The notes under the pieces were generated by a model. The model searched no databases and was not told the origin of the DNA. It saw only the letters and a list, made by a program, of their open reading frames with translations. Below, piece after piece: positions 43,278 through 52,660 of a stretch of DNA of 64,000 bases. Position numbers and translations under genes: made by a program. Position 1 is the first letter of the stretch, and each line of letters opens with the position of its first letter. This DNA comes from Verticiella sediminum. GTDB lineage: Bacteria; Pseudomonadota; Gammaproteobacteria; Burkholderiales; Burkholderiaceae_B. Location of the stretch: the NCBI RefSeq assembly GCF_007558815.1, contig NZ_VLTJ01000014.1, positions 1 to 64,000 on the forward strand. Reading direction: 5' to 3'.

Positions 43278-43793
43278 TTAGGGTGTCTCGTGTCCCGGGG
43301 TCAGGTGGAAGCCTCCGGCATGAAAGACCAGGGGCATCTGCGTGTTGTGCTCGCAGCGTTCGACCTCGCCGACCAGGATGATGTGATCGCCTTCAGGGTA
43401 ACGGCTCCGGTTGAAACACTCCAGCCTTGCGGCCGTGCAGGCGTCGCGCAGGATGGGCACGCCGTCGGCGTTGAACGACCAGTCGACATTGGCGAAGCGG
43501 TCTCCCGGCAAGGCGAACTGGCGGGCCAGGCTGGCCTGGCCCGAGGCAAGCACATGGATGGCGTAGCGTTCCACGGTCTGGAAGACTTCCAGCGAGGTCG
43601 AACGCCGGGCAAGGCTCCACAGCACCAGGGGTGGCGCGAGCGAGACGGAGTTGAACGAGCTGACGGTGAGGCCCACCGGGCGGTCGTCCGCGCCGCGGGC
43701 GGTGATGATCGTCACGCCGGTCGGGAAGCGCCCGAGCGTGCGGCGAAAGGCGAGATCGTCGAATTCGGGAGCGCGTGCAGTGGAGGGCGACAT
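43278..43793 (-). CDS. Flavin reductase-like FMN-binding protein
   Basis: A 171-residue protein of the HpaC-like flavin reductase family: FRRTLGRFPTGVTIITARG, VGLTVSSFNSVSLAPPLVLWSLARRST, FALPGDRFANVDW and GDHIILVGEVERCE. Such proteins reduce free FMN or FAD with NAD(P)H for a partner monooxygenase; no partner is nearby. Its ATG overlaps the stop codon of pdxH (TGATG), so the two are translationally coupled, a link through FMN use. Confidence 0.88.
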   Translation of the reverse strand: MSPSTARAPEFDDLAFRRTLGRFPTGVTIITARGADDRPVGLTVSSFNSVSLAPPLVLWSLARRSTSLEVFQTVERYAIHVLASGQASLARQFALPGDRFANVDWSFNADGVPILRDACTAARLECFNRSRYPEGDHIILVGEVERCEHNTQMPLVFHAGGFHLTPGHETP

Positions 43794-44428
43794 CAGGGGG
43801 CGAGGCGGACGATGCGCCAGGCGCCCTGGGCATCGAGACGGTAGACGAGACGATCGTGCAGGCGCGAAGAGCGGCCCTGCCAGAATTCGATGGCATCGGG
43901 GATGACACGGTAGCCGCCCCAGTGCGGCGGACGGGGCGGAGCGTCGCCGAAACGCTGGCGCATCTCGGCCTCGCGCAGCACCAGCACCTCGCGATCGGGG
44001 ATGGGCTGGCTCTGGGGCGAACTCCAGGCGCCGATGCGCGAGCCGAGCGGGCGGCTGGCGAAGTAGGCATCGGACTCCTCGTCGCTGACGCGCTCGACGC
44101 GGCCTTCGATGCGGACCTGCCGTTCCAGCGGCTGCCAGAAGAAGAGCAGGGCCGCCCAGCGGCCGGCCTCGATCTCCTCGGCCTTGCGCGAGGTGTAATT
44201 GGTGTAGAAGACGAAGCCGCGCTCGTCGAAGCCCTTGAGCAGGACGATGCGTGCGGCGGGCCTGCCGTCGGGATTCGCCGTGGCGAGGGTCATCGCGTTG
44301 GCTTCGGGCACGCGGGCGGCGAGCGCCTCGTCGAACCAGTGCTGGAACTGCACGTAGGGCGAGGCGGCAACGTCGGCTTCGAGCAGCACGCCTTTCTCGT
44401 AGTTTTCGCGAAGATCGGCTAGGGACAT
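43793..44428 (-). CDS. pdxH: Pyridoxamine/pyridoxine 5'-phosphate oxidase
   Basis: A 211-residue FMN enzyme of vitamin B6 salvage that makes pyridoxal 5'-phosphate. Family segments are [83 protein letters not shown] and [19 protein letters not shown] 44428 gives the family start [11 protein letters not shown]; a longer upstream frame is antisense-like and is rejected. It is coupled to the flavin reductase. Confidence 0.96.
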   Translation of the reverse strand: MSLADLRENYEKGVLLEADVAASPYVQFQHWFDEALAARVPEANAMTLATANPDGRPAARIVLLKGFDERGFVFYTNYTSRKAEEIEAGRWAALLFFWQPLERQVRIEGRVERVSDEESDAYFASRPLGSRIGAWSSPQSQPIPDREVLVLREAEMRQRFGDAPPRPPHWGGYRVIPDAIEFWQGRSSRLHDRLVYRLDAQGAWRIVRLAP

Positions 44429-44504
44429 GGGGTGGACTCGTGGGGGCGGCACGCGCCTCGATGGGAAGCGCGCGTGCGCCTCGAGTGTAACCGGCCGCGC
44501 CGGC

Positions 44505-45128
44505 CTACTCGGCGAGCTGGTGGACGATGCGCTCCAGGCGGTGATCGGCAATGCCGTGCTCGCGCAGGGCGCGTGCGGTACTGGCGACGTACTCGACGCA
44601 GCGGCCGTACTTGCCGATCCCGTTGCGCACGGCGGCCAGCACCGCGTCGCTGGCGAGCTGGCCGGCATAGCTGGGGCTGTCGCGGTCCATGACGAACACC
44701 AGGGCGCGCACGTCGCCATGGACCGTCTCGCAGCGCAGCCAGCGGGGCAGGTAGGCGCCCGAGGCCATCTCGCGCTCCCAGAGCGCAGGGAACACCATGG
44801 CCACGTCGTCCGAGCGCAGCCGGAACACCATGCCGCGGCAGGCGCCGCCGCGATCCAGTCCGAACACCAGCCCGGGGTTCTCGGGAGTGCCGCGGTTGAT
44901 CCGCGACCAGAGGCACAGCGACCGATGGTAGCCGCGCACCAGGCCCAGGCGCTGCTCGGCGTGGTCGAACTCGGGTCGCCAGATGAGCGAGCCATAGCCG
45001 AATATCCAGACGTCCTCGCTGCCGTTCCAGCCGCAGGCCAGCGTGGCGTGCATCGAGGCTTGCCGCTCTTCTGACGTGAGCAGGCGGAACGTGGACGGGC
45101 AGGGCGCAGGGGACAAGACGGCGTTCAT
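44505..45128 (-). CDS. Gamma-glutamylcyclotransferase, ChaC family
   Basis: A 207-residue ChaC-type glutathione-specific cyclotransferase. The substrate-binding [12 protein letters not shown] loop is near 43-54, [11 protein letters not shown] near 65-75, and the catalytic Glu in [16 protein letters not shown] near 120. ATG 45128 gives [12 protein letters not shown]; the domain begins near residue 39, so the first 38 residues are an extension. It would split glutathione to 5-oxoproline and Cys-Gly, and the pxpABC 5-oxoprolinase genes lie 5 kb away. It is divergent from aroA. Confidence 0.88.
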   Translation of the reverse strand: MNAVLSPAPCPSTFRLLTSEERQASMHATLACGWNGSEDVWIFGYGSLIWRPEFDHAEQRLGLVRGYHRSLCLWSRINRGTPENPGLVFGLDRGGACRGMVFRLRSDDVAMVFPALWEREMASGAYLPRWLRCETVHGDVRALVFVMDRDSPSYAGQLASDAVLAAVRNGIGKYGRCVEYVASTARALREHGIADHRLERIVHQLAE

Positions 45129-45298
45129 GGCGCAGGCAGGACGAATGCGATGTGTGCATCGCGCGGATTGCCGAGCCGGCTGCCCGCGCGGGCATAGCGC
45201 ACATTTTGCGCCTTTTTGTTCTAATCCGGAGTTATCGCAGGTGCGGTCTTCGGTCATAAGGGCCGCCAGGCCGGGCTCCCCGTCGAATTGTCGTTCCC

Positions 45299-46654
45299 AT
45301 GCCACACATGTCCTCCTCGTCCGATCGTCCAGACCGCCTGGCCCTGCCGCGCGCGCGCCGCGCCAGCGGTGTCGCGCCCATGCCCGGCTCCAAGAGCATT
45401 TCCAACCGGGCCCTGCTGCTGGCCGCGCTCGCCGAGGGCGAGACCCGTATCTCGGGGCTGCTCGATTCCGATGACACGCGCGTCATGCTGGCGGCCTTGC
45501 GCACACTCGGCGTGGCCCTCGAGGGCAGTGCGCCCGGCGACGTGATCGTGCGCGGCGAGGGGCGGTTTCCGGTGCGCGAGGCCGACATCTTCCTCGGCAA
45601 CGCCGGCACGGCGTTCCGGCCGCTCACGGCCGCACTCGCGCTCGCCGGCAACGGCGGCCGGTATCGCCTGAGCGGCGTGCCGCGCATGCACGAGCGGCCT
45701 ATCGGCGATCTGGTCGATGCCTTGCGCGCGCTCGGCGCGCAGGTGGGCTACGAGACGAACGAAGGCTATCCGCCGCTGCGCATCGAGGCGCTCGCTCAGG
45801 TGTGCGCCGAGGCGCCGATTCCGGTCGCCGGCAACGTCTCGAGCCAGTTCCTCACGGCGCTGCTGATGGCCGCGCCTTTGGTCGCACGCCAGGCCGGGCG
45901 AGACGTGGTGTTCGAGGTGCAGGGCGAGCTCATTTCCAAGCCGTACATCGACATCACGCTGAACCTCATGGCGCGCTTCGGCGTGCAGGTCGGGCGCGAG
46001 GGCTGGCGGCGCTTCCGGGTACCCGCGACGGCCGCCTATCGGGCGCCGGGCGCCTATGCGGTCGAGGGCGACGCCTCGTCGGCCTCGTATTTCCTCGCCC
46101 TCGGCCTGCTCGGGGGCGGCCCGGTGCGCATCACCGGCGTCGGCGCGAACAGCATCCAAGGCGACATCGCCTTCGCCGACACGCTCGCCGCCATGGGGGC
46201 GGAGGTGGTCCGCGGCGCGGACTGGATCGAGACGCGCGGGGCGCCGGTGGCCGCAGGCGCGCGCCTGCGCGCCTTCGACACCGACTTCAATCTGATTCCC
46301 GACGCGGCGATGACGGCCGCCGTGCTCGCCCTGTATGCGGACGGCCCGTGCCGCTTGCGCAACATCGGGAGCTGGCGTGTGAAGGAGACCGATCGCATCC
46401 ACGCGATGGCGGTCGAACTCGCCAAGCTCGGCGCCGGCGTGCAGACTGGCGACGACTGGCTGCGCGTGACGCCGCCCGAACTGGCGGGAGGCTGGGCCGG
46501 CGCCGCCGAGATCGGCACCTGGGACGACCATCGCATGGCCATGAGCTTCTCGCTCGCCGCCTTCGGCCCCACCGCCGTCACCATCCTCGACCCCGGCTGC
46601 GTGGGCAAGACCTTCCCGACCTATTTCGATGTCTACGCGGGATTGGTGGCATGA
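45299..46654 (+). CDS. aroA: EPSP synthase (3-phosphoshikimate 1-carboxyvinyltransferase)
   Basis: A 451-residue shikimate-pathway enzyme. Active-site segments are [17 protein letters not shown] near 29, [16 protein letters not shown] near 99, the VDALRALG region, [10 protein letters not shown] (catalytic Asp), [15 protein letters not shown] and [12 protein letters not shown]. It is a standalone protein without the tyrA fusion seen in some betaproteobacteria. The first residues ([10 protein letters not shown]) leave the start open between 45299 and 45308. It is followed by cmk after 40 bases. Confidence 0.97.
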   Translation: MPHMSSSSDRPDRLALPRARRASGVAPMPGSKSISNRALLLAALAEGETRISGLLDSDDTRVMLAALRTLGVALEGSAPGDVIVRGEGRFPVREADIFLGNAGTAFRPLTAALALAGNGGRYRLSGVPRMHERPIGDLVDALRALGAQVGYETNEGYPPLRIEALAQVCAEAPIPVAGNVSSQFLTALLMAAPLVARQAGRDVVFEVQGELISKPYIDITLNLMARFGVQVGREGWRRFRVPATAAYRAPGAYAVEGDASSASYFLALGLLGGGPVRITGVGANSIQGDIAFADTLAAMGAEVVRGADWIETRGAPVAAGARLRAFDTDFNLIPDAAMTAAVLALYADGPCRLRNIGSWRVKETDRIHAMAVELAKLGAGVQTGDDWLRVTPPELAGGWAGAAEIGTWDDHRMAMSFSLAAFGPTAVTILDPGCVGKTFPTYFDVYAGLVA

Positions 46655-46694
46655 GCGCCCCCAGCCCGGCCGCCCGGCGACAGGAGCTAAAGCC

Positions 46695-47378
46695 ATGAAT
46701 ATTCCGGTCATCACCATCGACGGGCCCACCGCCTCGGGCAAGGGGACGATCGCGGCACTGGTGGCGCGCGCGCTGGGCGACTGGCACGTGCTGGACAGCG
46801 GCGCGCTGTACCGGCTCACCGCGCTGGCCTGCCGGCGCGCGGGCGTGAGCGGCGACGATCCGGAGCAGGCTGCGCGTCTCGCGCGCGAGCTCGACGTCTG
46901 CTTCGGCGACGGCGTCTGGCTGGACGGCGAGGAGGTCTCGGAGGCGATCCGCCAGGAGGCGGTCGGCAATCTGGCGTCGCGCGTGGCGGCCTATCCGGCC
47001 GTGCGCGAGGCCCTGCTCGCGCGCCAGCAGGCGTTCCGTCGCGTGCCTGGCCTGGTGGCCGACGGGCGCGACATGGGCACCGTGGTGTTTCCCGACGCCC
47101 AGCTCAAGGTGTTCCTGGTCGCCAGCGCCCAGGCGCGCGCCGAACGCCGCTATAAGCAATTGTTGGAAAAGGGTATTTCTGCTAATATTCGAGACCTGCT
47201 AGAAGATTTGCAGGCACGCGATGCGCGCGACACGGGCCGGCAGGCCGCGCCGCTCAAGCCCGCCCACGGGGCCAGAATCCTCGATTCGTCCGAGCTCAGC
47301 ATCGAAGAAACCGTGCAGCAGATCTTGACATGGTATGGCAATGCTGGTGTATCGTCGCCCGCGGATTCGCGCGCGTAA
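46695..47378 (+). CDS. cmk: Cytidylate kinase
   Basis: A 227-residue nucleoside monophosphate kinase that phosphorylates CMP and dCMP. The P-loop is [16 protein letters not shown] at 8-23, the CMP-binding region includes [12 protein letters not shown], and [20 protein letters not shown] and [15 protein letters not shown] are family segments. Its 3' half contains an AT-rich patch with different codon use (47160-47210) that holds a probable rpsA promoter. It lies between aroA and rpsA as in most proteobacteria. Confidence 0.97.
   Translation: MNIPVITIDGPTASGKGTIAALVARALGDWHVLDSGALYRLTALACRRAGVSGDDPEQAARLARELDVCFGDGVWLDGEEVSEAIRQEAVGNLASRVAAYPAVREALLARQQAFRRVPGLVADGRDMGTVVFPDAQLKVFLVASAQARAERRYKQLLEKGISANIRDLLEDLQARDARDTGRQAAPLKPAHGARILDSSELSIEETVQQILTWYGNAGVSSPADSRA
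47160..47188 (+). promoter_or_regulatory. Promoter inside cmk for rpsA
   Basis: TTGTTG (47160-47165) and TAATAT (47183-47188) are 17 bases apart, in an AT-rich patch of an otherwise GC-rich gene. Transcription would start near 47195 and give rpsA a leader of about 390 bases, with a hairpin around GCGCCCGC...GCGGGTGC after cmk. Escherichia coli rpsA also has a promoter within cmk. Confidence 0.6.
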
Positions 47379-47584
47379 CGCCGCGCGCCCGCTATGAGCG
47401 GGTGCGGCGCCTGGCAACCGGCCAGGCCTTGAAACCCGCTTGCAGCACCCCAGATTCGTAGTTTCGCAGTGCAAACGAGGCCCTCGGTTCGTCCATACGA
47501 CCCGGGGTTTTTGAACACCACTGGCACGGCAATCCCGTCGTCGTCGGTGTGCAACTGGCCAACGTTGGCCATGGATCCAACTTA

Positions 47585-49297
47585 ATGTCTTCGGTTTCCA
47601 CCCAAACCCCCGAGAGCGGCCTGGAAAGCTTCGCCGCCCTGTTCGAAGAAAGCATCAAGAATCAGCAGATGAAGTCCGGCGAGGTCATCTCCGCCGAAGT
47701 GGTCCGCATCGACCACAACTTCGTCGTCGTCAACGCCGGGCTGAAGTCCGAAGCGCTGATCCCCCTCGAGGAATTCCTCAACGACCAGGGTGAGCTCGAA
47801 GTCGAAGAAGGCGACTTCGTCTCGGTGGCCATCGACTCGCTCGAGAACGGCTACGGCGACACGGTGCTGTCGCGCGACCGTGCCAAGCGCCTGTCGGCCT
47901 GGCTCAACCTCGAGACCGCGCTGGAAACCGGCGAACTGATCACCGGCACGATCACCGGCAAGGTCAAGGGCGGCCTGACGGTCATGACCAACGGCATCCG
48001 CGCGTTCCTGCCGGGCTCGCTGGTCGACCTGCGTCCCGTCAAGGACACCACGCCGTACGAAGGCAAGACCCTCGAATTCAAGGTCATCAAGCTCGACCGC
48101 AAGCGCAACAACGTGGTGCTGTCGCGCCGCGCCGTGCTCGAAGCCAACATGGGCGAAGAGCGCGAGAAGCTGCTCGAGACGCTGCACGAAGGCGCGATCG
48201 TCAAGGGTATCGTCAAGAACATCACCGACTACGGTGCGTTCATCGACCTGGGCGGCATCGACGGCCTGCTGCACATCACCGACATGGCCTGGCGCCGTGT
48301 GCGTCACCCGTCCGAAGTCCTGTCCGTGGGCCAGGAAGTCGAAGCCAAGGTCCTCAAGTTCGACCAGGAAAAGAACCGCGTCTCGCTGGGCGTCAAGCAA
48401 CTGGGCGAAGATCCCTGGATCGGCCTGGCTCGCCGCTACCCGCAAGGCACGCGCCTGTTCGGCAAGGTCACCAACCTGACCGACTACGGTGCGTTCGTCG
48501 AAGTCGAAGCCGGCATCGAAGGCCTGGTCCACGTGTCCGAAATGGACTGGACCAACAAGAACGTCGATCCGCGCAAGGTCGTGACCCTGGGCGACGAAGT
48601 CGAAGTCATGGTGCTCGAGATCGACGAAGACCGTCGCCGCATCTCGCTGGGCATGAAGCAGTGCCGCGCCAACCCGTGGGAAGAGTTCGCGATCAACCAC
48701 AAGCGTGGCGACAAGGTCCGCGGCGCCATCAAGTCGATCACCGACTTCGGCGTGTTCGTCGGCCTGCCCGGCGGCATCGACGGCCTGGTGCACCTGTCCG
48801 ACCTCTCCTGGAGCGAGACGGGCGAGGAAGCCGTGCGCAACTTCAAGAAGGGCGACGAAGTCGAGGCCGTCGTGCTCGGCATCGACACCGACAAGGAGCG
48901 CATCTCCCTGGGCATCAAGCAGCTCGAAGGCGATCCGTTCAACAACTTCGTGGCCACCTACGACAAGGGCGCCGTCATGTCGGGTACCGTCAAGTCCGTC
49001 GAGCCCAAGGGCGCCGTCGTGACCCTGTCGGTGGACGTGGACGGCTACCTGCGCGCCTCGGAAATCTCCCAGGGCCGCGTCGAGGACGCCACCACGGTGC
49101 TGAACGCCGGCGATACCGTCGAAGCCATGATCATCAACATCGACCGCAAGGCGCGTTCGATCCAGTTGTCGATCAAGGCCAAGGACAATGCCGAGACCGC
49201 TACCGCGATCCAGCGCATGTCCGACGCCAGCGCTTCCTCGGGTACGACCAACCTGGGTGCGCTGCTCAAGGCCAAGCTCGAACAGCGTGACAACTAA
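47585..49297 (+). CDS. rpsA: 30S ribosomal protein S1
   Basis: A 570-residue protein with six S1 RNA-binding repeats, roughly at 25-90, 107-172, 190-262, 277-347, 362-434 and 449-520. They show repeats of [19 protein letters not shown] and [20 protein letters not shown] type, and the last repeat is degenerate as usual. It brings mRNA to the 30S subunit. The gene follows cmk by 206 bases of leader and precedes ihfB. Codon use is strongly biased, as expected for a highly expressed gene. Confidence 0.98.
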   Translation: MSSVSTQTPESGLESFAALFEESIKNQQMKSGEVISAEVVRIDHNFVVVNAGLKSEALIPLEEFLNDQGELEVEEGDFVSVAIDSLENGYGDTVLSRDRAKRLSAWLNLETALETGELITGTITGKVKGGLTVMTNGIRAFLPGSLVDLRPVKDTTPYEGKTLEFKVIKLDRKRNNVVLSRRAVLEANMGEEREKLLETLHEGAIVKGIVKNITDYGAFIDLGGIDGLLHITDMAWRRVRHPSEVLSVGQEVEAKVLKFDQEKNRVSLGVKQLGEDPWIGLARRYPQGTRLFGKVTNLTDYGAFVEVEAGIEGLVHVSEMDWTNKNVDPRKVVTLGDEVEVMVLEIDEDRRRISLGMKQCRANPWEEFAINHKRGDKVRGAIKSITDFGVFVGLPGGIDGLVHLSDLSWSETGEEAVRNFKKGDEVEAVVLGIDTDKERISLGIKQLEGDPFNNFVATYDKGAVMSGTVKSVEPKGAVVTLSVDVDGYLRASEISQGRVEDATTVLNAGDTVEAMIINIDRKARSIQLSIKAKDNAETATAIQRMSDASASSGTTNLGALLKAKLEQRDN

Positions 49298-49321
49298 GTC
49301 ACGCGGCGCGCAGACGAGCCC

Positions 49322-49615
49322 GTGACCAAGTCGGAACTCATCGCACGTCTGGCCGCGCGCTACCCGCAGTTGGCGGCGCGCGACGTGGACCTGGCCGTCA
49401 AGACCGTGCTCGACGCCATGGCGCAGGCCCTCGAGGCCGGCCAGCGCATCGAGATCCGCGGTTTTGGCAGCTTTTCGCTGTCATGCCGGCCGCCGCGCGT
49501 CGGGCGCAATCCCAAGTCGGGCCAGCAGGTGCTGGTACCCGAGAAACGGGTGCCGCACTTCAAGCCCGGCAAGGAATTGCGCGAACGCGTGGATATGAAA
49601 GCCACGGGCCAGTAA
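49322..49615 (+). CDS. ihfB: Integration host factor subunit beta
   Basis: A 97-residue DNA-bending protein (HU/IHF fold) starting at GTG 49322: [59 protein letters not shown] with the conserved RNPKSG arm, and [14 protein letters not shown]. It pairs with IhfA in nucleoid structure and site-specific recombination, including integrases. It lies 24 bases after rpsA, the standard order. Confidence 0.97.
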   Translation: MTKSELIARLAARYPQLAARDVDLAVKTVLDAMAQALEAGQRIEIRGFGSFSLSCRPPRVGRNPKSGQQVLVPEKRVPHFKPGKELRERVDMKATGQ

Positions 49616-49642
49616 GCTGACGCTGGCCTCGATGAAGCAGGA

Positions 49643-49670
49643 ACGAAGCCCTCCGCAAGGAGGGCTTCGT
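49643..49670 (+). terminator. Strong hairpin after ihfB
   Basis: A 12-bp perfect stem (ACGAAGCCCTCC and its complement) with a GCAA tetraloop lies 28 bases after ihfB. The following GCTTTCC is only partly T-rich. It most likely ends the rpsA-ihfB transcript and separates it from pxpABC. Confidence 0.75.
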
Positions 49671-49807
49671 GCTTTCCGGCTGCCGTGCCATGGCGCCGCG
49701 GCAGATGCCTCGCCCGTCCGCGCCCGGTTACGCCTGCCGGGCTCCTGGGCTATGCTTGGCCCCTGGCAGGCGCGTTCGCGCCGTCGTCGTGGCCGAGCGG
49801 GGTCTGC

Positions 49808-50548
49808 ATGAAACGTCTACTCTTGAATTGCGACATGGGCGAGAGCTTCGGCGCCTGGACCATGGGCGATGACGAGGCTGCGATCGTCCATGTCGACCAG
49901 GCCAATCTCGCCTGCGGTTTTCACGCGTCCGACCCGGTCACGATGGCGCGCACGGTGGCGCTGGCGGCGCGCCATGGTGTGAGCATCGGGGCCCACCCTG
50001 CCTATCCCGACCTGGTCGGCTTTGGCCGCCGCCACATGGCTTGCGCCGCGCACGAGATTCAGGCCATCGTCATGTATCAGGTCGGGGCGCTGCAGGCGTT
50101 CTGCCGGGCCCACGGCACCCAGGTGGACTACGTCAAACCTCATGGCGCCCTCTATAACGATATGGCGCGCGACGACGCCGTTTTCGGCGCCGTGCTGCGC
50201 GCGTGTGCGAGCTTGGGCGGCTTGCCCCTGATGACGGGCGCGTGCGCGGACAACGCGCGCGAGCGCAGCCTCGCCCAGGCTGCGGGCGTGCCCTTGCTGT
50301 TCGAGGCCTTTGCCGACCGGGCCTATCGCAACGGTGGCGAGATGGTGCCGCGCAGCGTCGCGGGCGCGGTGCACCACGATCCCGAGCGCATTTTCGCGCA
50401 GGGCCTGGCCATCGCCCGCGGCGAGGCGTTCGACGGTCTCGACGGGGAGCCGGTCCGCCTGGAAGCGCACACCTTGTGCGTGCATGGCGACAATGCCGAA
50501 TCGCTGGCCGTCGTGGCGCGGCTGCGCCGTGCGCTGGAGGCTCTCTGA
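49808..50548 (+). CDS. pxpA: 5-oxoprolinase subunit PxpA (LamB/YcsF family)
   Basis: A 246-residue LamB/YcsF protein, the PxpA subunit of the bacterial ATP-dependent 5-oxoprolinase, which turns 5-oxoproline into glutamate. Family segments are [65 protein letters not shown] and [15 protein letters not shown] 49808 is chosen as the family start. It overlaps pxpB (TGATG). Confidence 0.95.
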   Translation: MKRLLLNCDMGESFGAWTMGDDEAAIVHVDQANLACGFHASDPVTMARTVALAARHGVSIGAHPAYPDLVGFGRRHMACAAHEIQAIVMYQVGALQAFCRAHGTQVDYVKPHGALYNDMARDDAVFGAVLRACASLGGLPLMTGACADNARERSLAQAAGVPLLFEAFADRAYRNGGEMVPRSVAGAVHHDPERIFAQGLAIARGEAFDGLDGEPVRLEAHTLCVHGDNAESLAVVARLRRALEAL

Positions 50549-51228
50549 TGCGTATCGACGGTTTCGGCATCGGCGCCGCCTGCCTGAGCCTGCCGCAGGA
50601 GCCGCAGCGCGACACGCCCGCACGCATCGAAGCGCTGGCCGACGGTGTGCGCCAGGCGTTGGGCGCGCGCTTGACCGACCTGGTTCCCGGCTGGAACACC
50701 TTGACGGTGCACTACGACCCGTTCGCGCTCACGCTGGCGCAATTGCGCGAGTGCCTTGCGCCGGTGCTCCAGGCCTGGCAACAGCAGGGCGCGCGGGTTG
50801 CCGAGCGCGCATCCGCGCTGCACGTGGTGCCGGTCTGGTATGCAGGCCCCGACCTGGCCGCCGTCGCCAAGGCCTGCGGTATGGGCGAGGACGAAGTCGT
50901 CGCCTTGCACAGCGGACAGGAGTTCCTCGTCGGCGCCATCGGATTCGCGCCCGGCCAGGCGTATCTCGGCCCGCTCGACGCCCGCCTGGCCCTGCCGCGC
51001 CGGCGCACGCCCCGCGTGCGCCTGCCCGCGGGCAGCGTGGCGATCGCCGAGCGGCAGAGCACGATCTATCCCCAGGTCTCGCCAGGAGGCTGGCACGTGC
51101 TGGGCTACACCGCATGGCGCCCCTTCGACGCCCGCCGCGACCCGCCGTGCCTGATCGCGGCGGGCGACCATGTGCGGTTCGAGGCCGTGGACGAAGCCTT
51201 CTATCGGGCGGCGGGAGGGCAGGCATGA
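50548..51228 (+). CDS. pxpB: 5-oxoprolinase subunit PxpB (KipI-like)
   Basis: A 226-residue protein of the KipI/allophanate hydrolase subunit 1 family, the PxpB subunit. The family core is GWNTLTVHYDP, HVVPVWYAGPDLAAVA, GFAPGQAYLGPLDARLALPRR, SVAIAERQSTIYPQVSPGGWH and LGYTAWRPFD. It acts with PxpC as the ATP-using part of the complex. It overlaps pxpA and pxpC by 1-4 bases on each side. Confidence 0.95.
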   Translation: MRIDGFGIGAACLSLPQEPQRDTPARIEALADGVRQALGARLTDLVPGWNTLTVHYDPFALTLAQLRECLAPVLQAWQQQGARVAERASALHVVPVWYAGPDLAAVAKACGMGEDEVVALHSGQEFLVGAIGFAPGQAYLGPLDARLALPRRRTPRVRLPAGSVAIAERQSTIYPQVSPGGWHVLGYTAWRPFDARRDPPCLIAAGDHVRFEAVDEAFYRAAGGQA

Positions 51229-52220
51229 AGCGCGACGCAGTGCAAATGGGGGCGCACACGGGCGACGCCACGCAGGCCGAGCCTGCCTGCGGCTTGCGCG
51301 TCATCAAGTCCGGGCCGCTCAGCCTGCTGCAGGATGGCGGCCGGCGAGGTTGGCAGCACATCGGCGTGTCGCCCGCGGGGCCGATGGACCCGTATGCCGC
51401 GGCATGGGCCAACCGCTTGCTCGACAACCCGCGCAACACGTCGGTGGTCGAGATGGCGTTGGGGGGCGTGGCCTTCGCGGTCGAGGTCGATACGTGGCTG
51501 GCGGTCACCGGCGCCGACATGCCCCTGACCCTGGATGGCCGCCGCCTGGCCGGCTGGTCTAGGTTTGCGGTGCGCCGGGGGCAGCATCTGGTGCTGGGCT
51601 ATGCGCGATGGGGGCAGCGCGCCTACCTGGCGGCGGTCGGCGGCTTCGCCGCCACGCCGGTACTCGGCAGCGTGGCCACGCACGTGCAGGACGGGCTGGG
51701 CGGGCTGCACGGGGACGGCGCGCCGCTGCGGCGCGACGATTGGCTGGCGTGTGCGCCGGCACCGCACGCGCATCGGCACCGCGCGCGGCCCGTCGCCGAA
51801 CTCGTCCCCGACTACGCGCGCAACGCCGTCATCCGCGTCATTCCGAATCTCGGCGAGGGCGCCTTCGAGCCCGACGCGATGGAGCGTTTCTATGGACAGC
51901 CGTGGGAAGTCTCGGTGGATTCGGATCGCAAGGGCATCCGCCTGAAGGGCGAGCGCCCATTGTCGGCGCCCGCGCGGCAGTGGTCGCAGGGCATGGTCTG
52001 GGGTGCGATCCAGGTGCCGCCCGATGGCCAGCCGATCGTACTGGCTGCGGATCGGCAGACCATGGGCGGCTACCCGGTCATCGGTTTCGTGCACCCGCTG
52101 GACTTCGGGCGCGTCTGTCAGGCGCGGCCCAAGGAGCCGGTGCGTTTCTTGCCGACGACGCAGGAGGAGGCCGAGGCGGATTTGCGCGCGAGCACCCAGC
52201 TACGCCTGCGGCGCACATAG
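51225..52220 (+). CDS. pxpC: 5-oxoprolinase subunit PxpC (KipA-like)
   Basis: A 331-residue protein of the KipA/allophanate hydrolase subunit 2 family. Segments: VIKSGPLSLLQDGGRRGWQH, GVSPAGPMDPYAAAWANRLLDN, VEMALGGVAF, IQVPPDGQPIVLAADRQTMGGYPVIG. The first about 25 residues, before CGLRVIKSG, are a variable extension. It completes the pxpABC unit and ends 79 bases before lapA. Confidence 0.95.
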   Translation: MKRDAVQMGAHTGDATQAEPACGLRVIKSGPLSLLQDGGRRGWQHIGVSPAGPMDPYAAAWANRLLDNPRNTSVVEMALGGVAFAVEVDTWLAVTGADMPLTLDGRRLAGWSRFAVRRGQHLVLGYARWGQRAYLAAVGGFAATPVLGSVATHVQDGLGGLHGDGAPLRRDDWLACAPAPHAHRHRARPVAELVPDYARNAVIRVIPNLGEGAFEPDAMERFYGQPWEVSVDSDRKGIRLKGERPLSAPARQWSQGMVWGAIQVPPDGQPIVLAADRQTMGGYPVIGFVHPLDFGRVCQARPKEPVRFLPTTQEEAEADLRASTQLRLRRT

Positions 52221-52299
52221 CGCGCAGCGCATCCTCGGCATGCCGGGCGGGCGCAGCGACCCGCTACAATCACGGTTCCCATTTTCCGGAGCGGACAAC

Positions 52300-52632
52300 A
52301 TGCGTTATCTGATCTGGGCCCTGCGGCTGCTGGTGTTCGTCGCGGTGCTCATGTTCGCACTCAAGAATACCGACCCGGTCACGGTGCGTTTCTATGCCGA
52401 TCATCTCGTCGCCGAAGTCCCGCTGATCGTGGTCATGCTGGCGACTTTCGTCGTGGGCGGCATCTTCGGGCTGCTGCTGACGGTGCCCGCCGGGCTGCGT
52501 CGCCGGCGCGAACTGGCCAAGGTGCGCCGCGAGCTGGAGCGGCTGCGCGAGGCCGAGGCGAGCCGCGCCGGGCGCGAGAGCACGACGGCCCAGCCGTCGC
52601 CCGACGAGGTCGCCCCGCTGTCGCCGATCTGA
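52300..52632 (+). CDS. lapA: LPS assembly protein LapA
   Basis: A 110-residue inner-membrane protein with two helices, about 3-22 (IWALRLLVFVAVLMFALKNTDPV) and 39-62 (PLIVVMLATFVVGGIFGLLLTV), followed by a charged coil. It is the LapA/YciS-like partner of LapB in control of LpxC and LPS synthesis. It lies directly before lapB, the common order. Confidence 0.93.
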   Translation: MRYLIWALRLLVFVAVLMFALKNTDPVTVRFYADHLVAEVPLIVVMLATFVVGGIFGLLLTVPAGLRRRRELAKVRRELERLREAEASRAGRESTTAQPSPDEVAPLSPI

Positions 52633-52660
52633 GCGCGCGGTTCACGGCAGGACGCAACAC

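Noticed and set aside
44429..44995. N-terminal extension of pdxH
   Set aside because: It runs through the ChaC-like gene in a different frame; PdxH begins at 44428.
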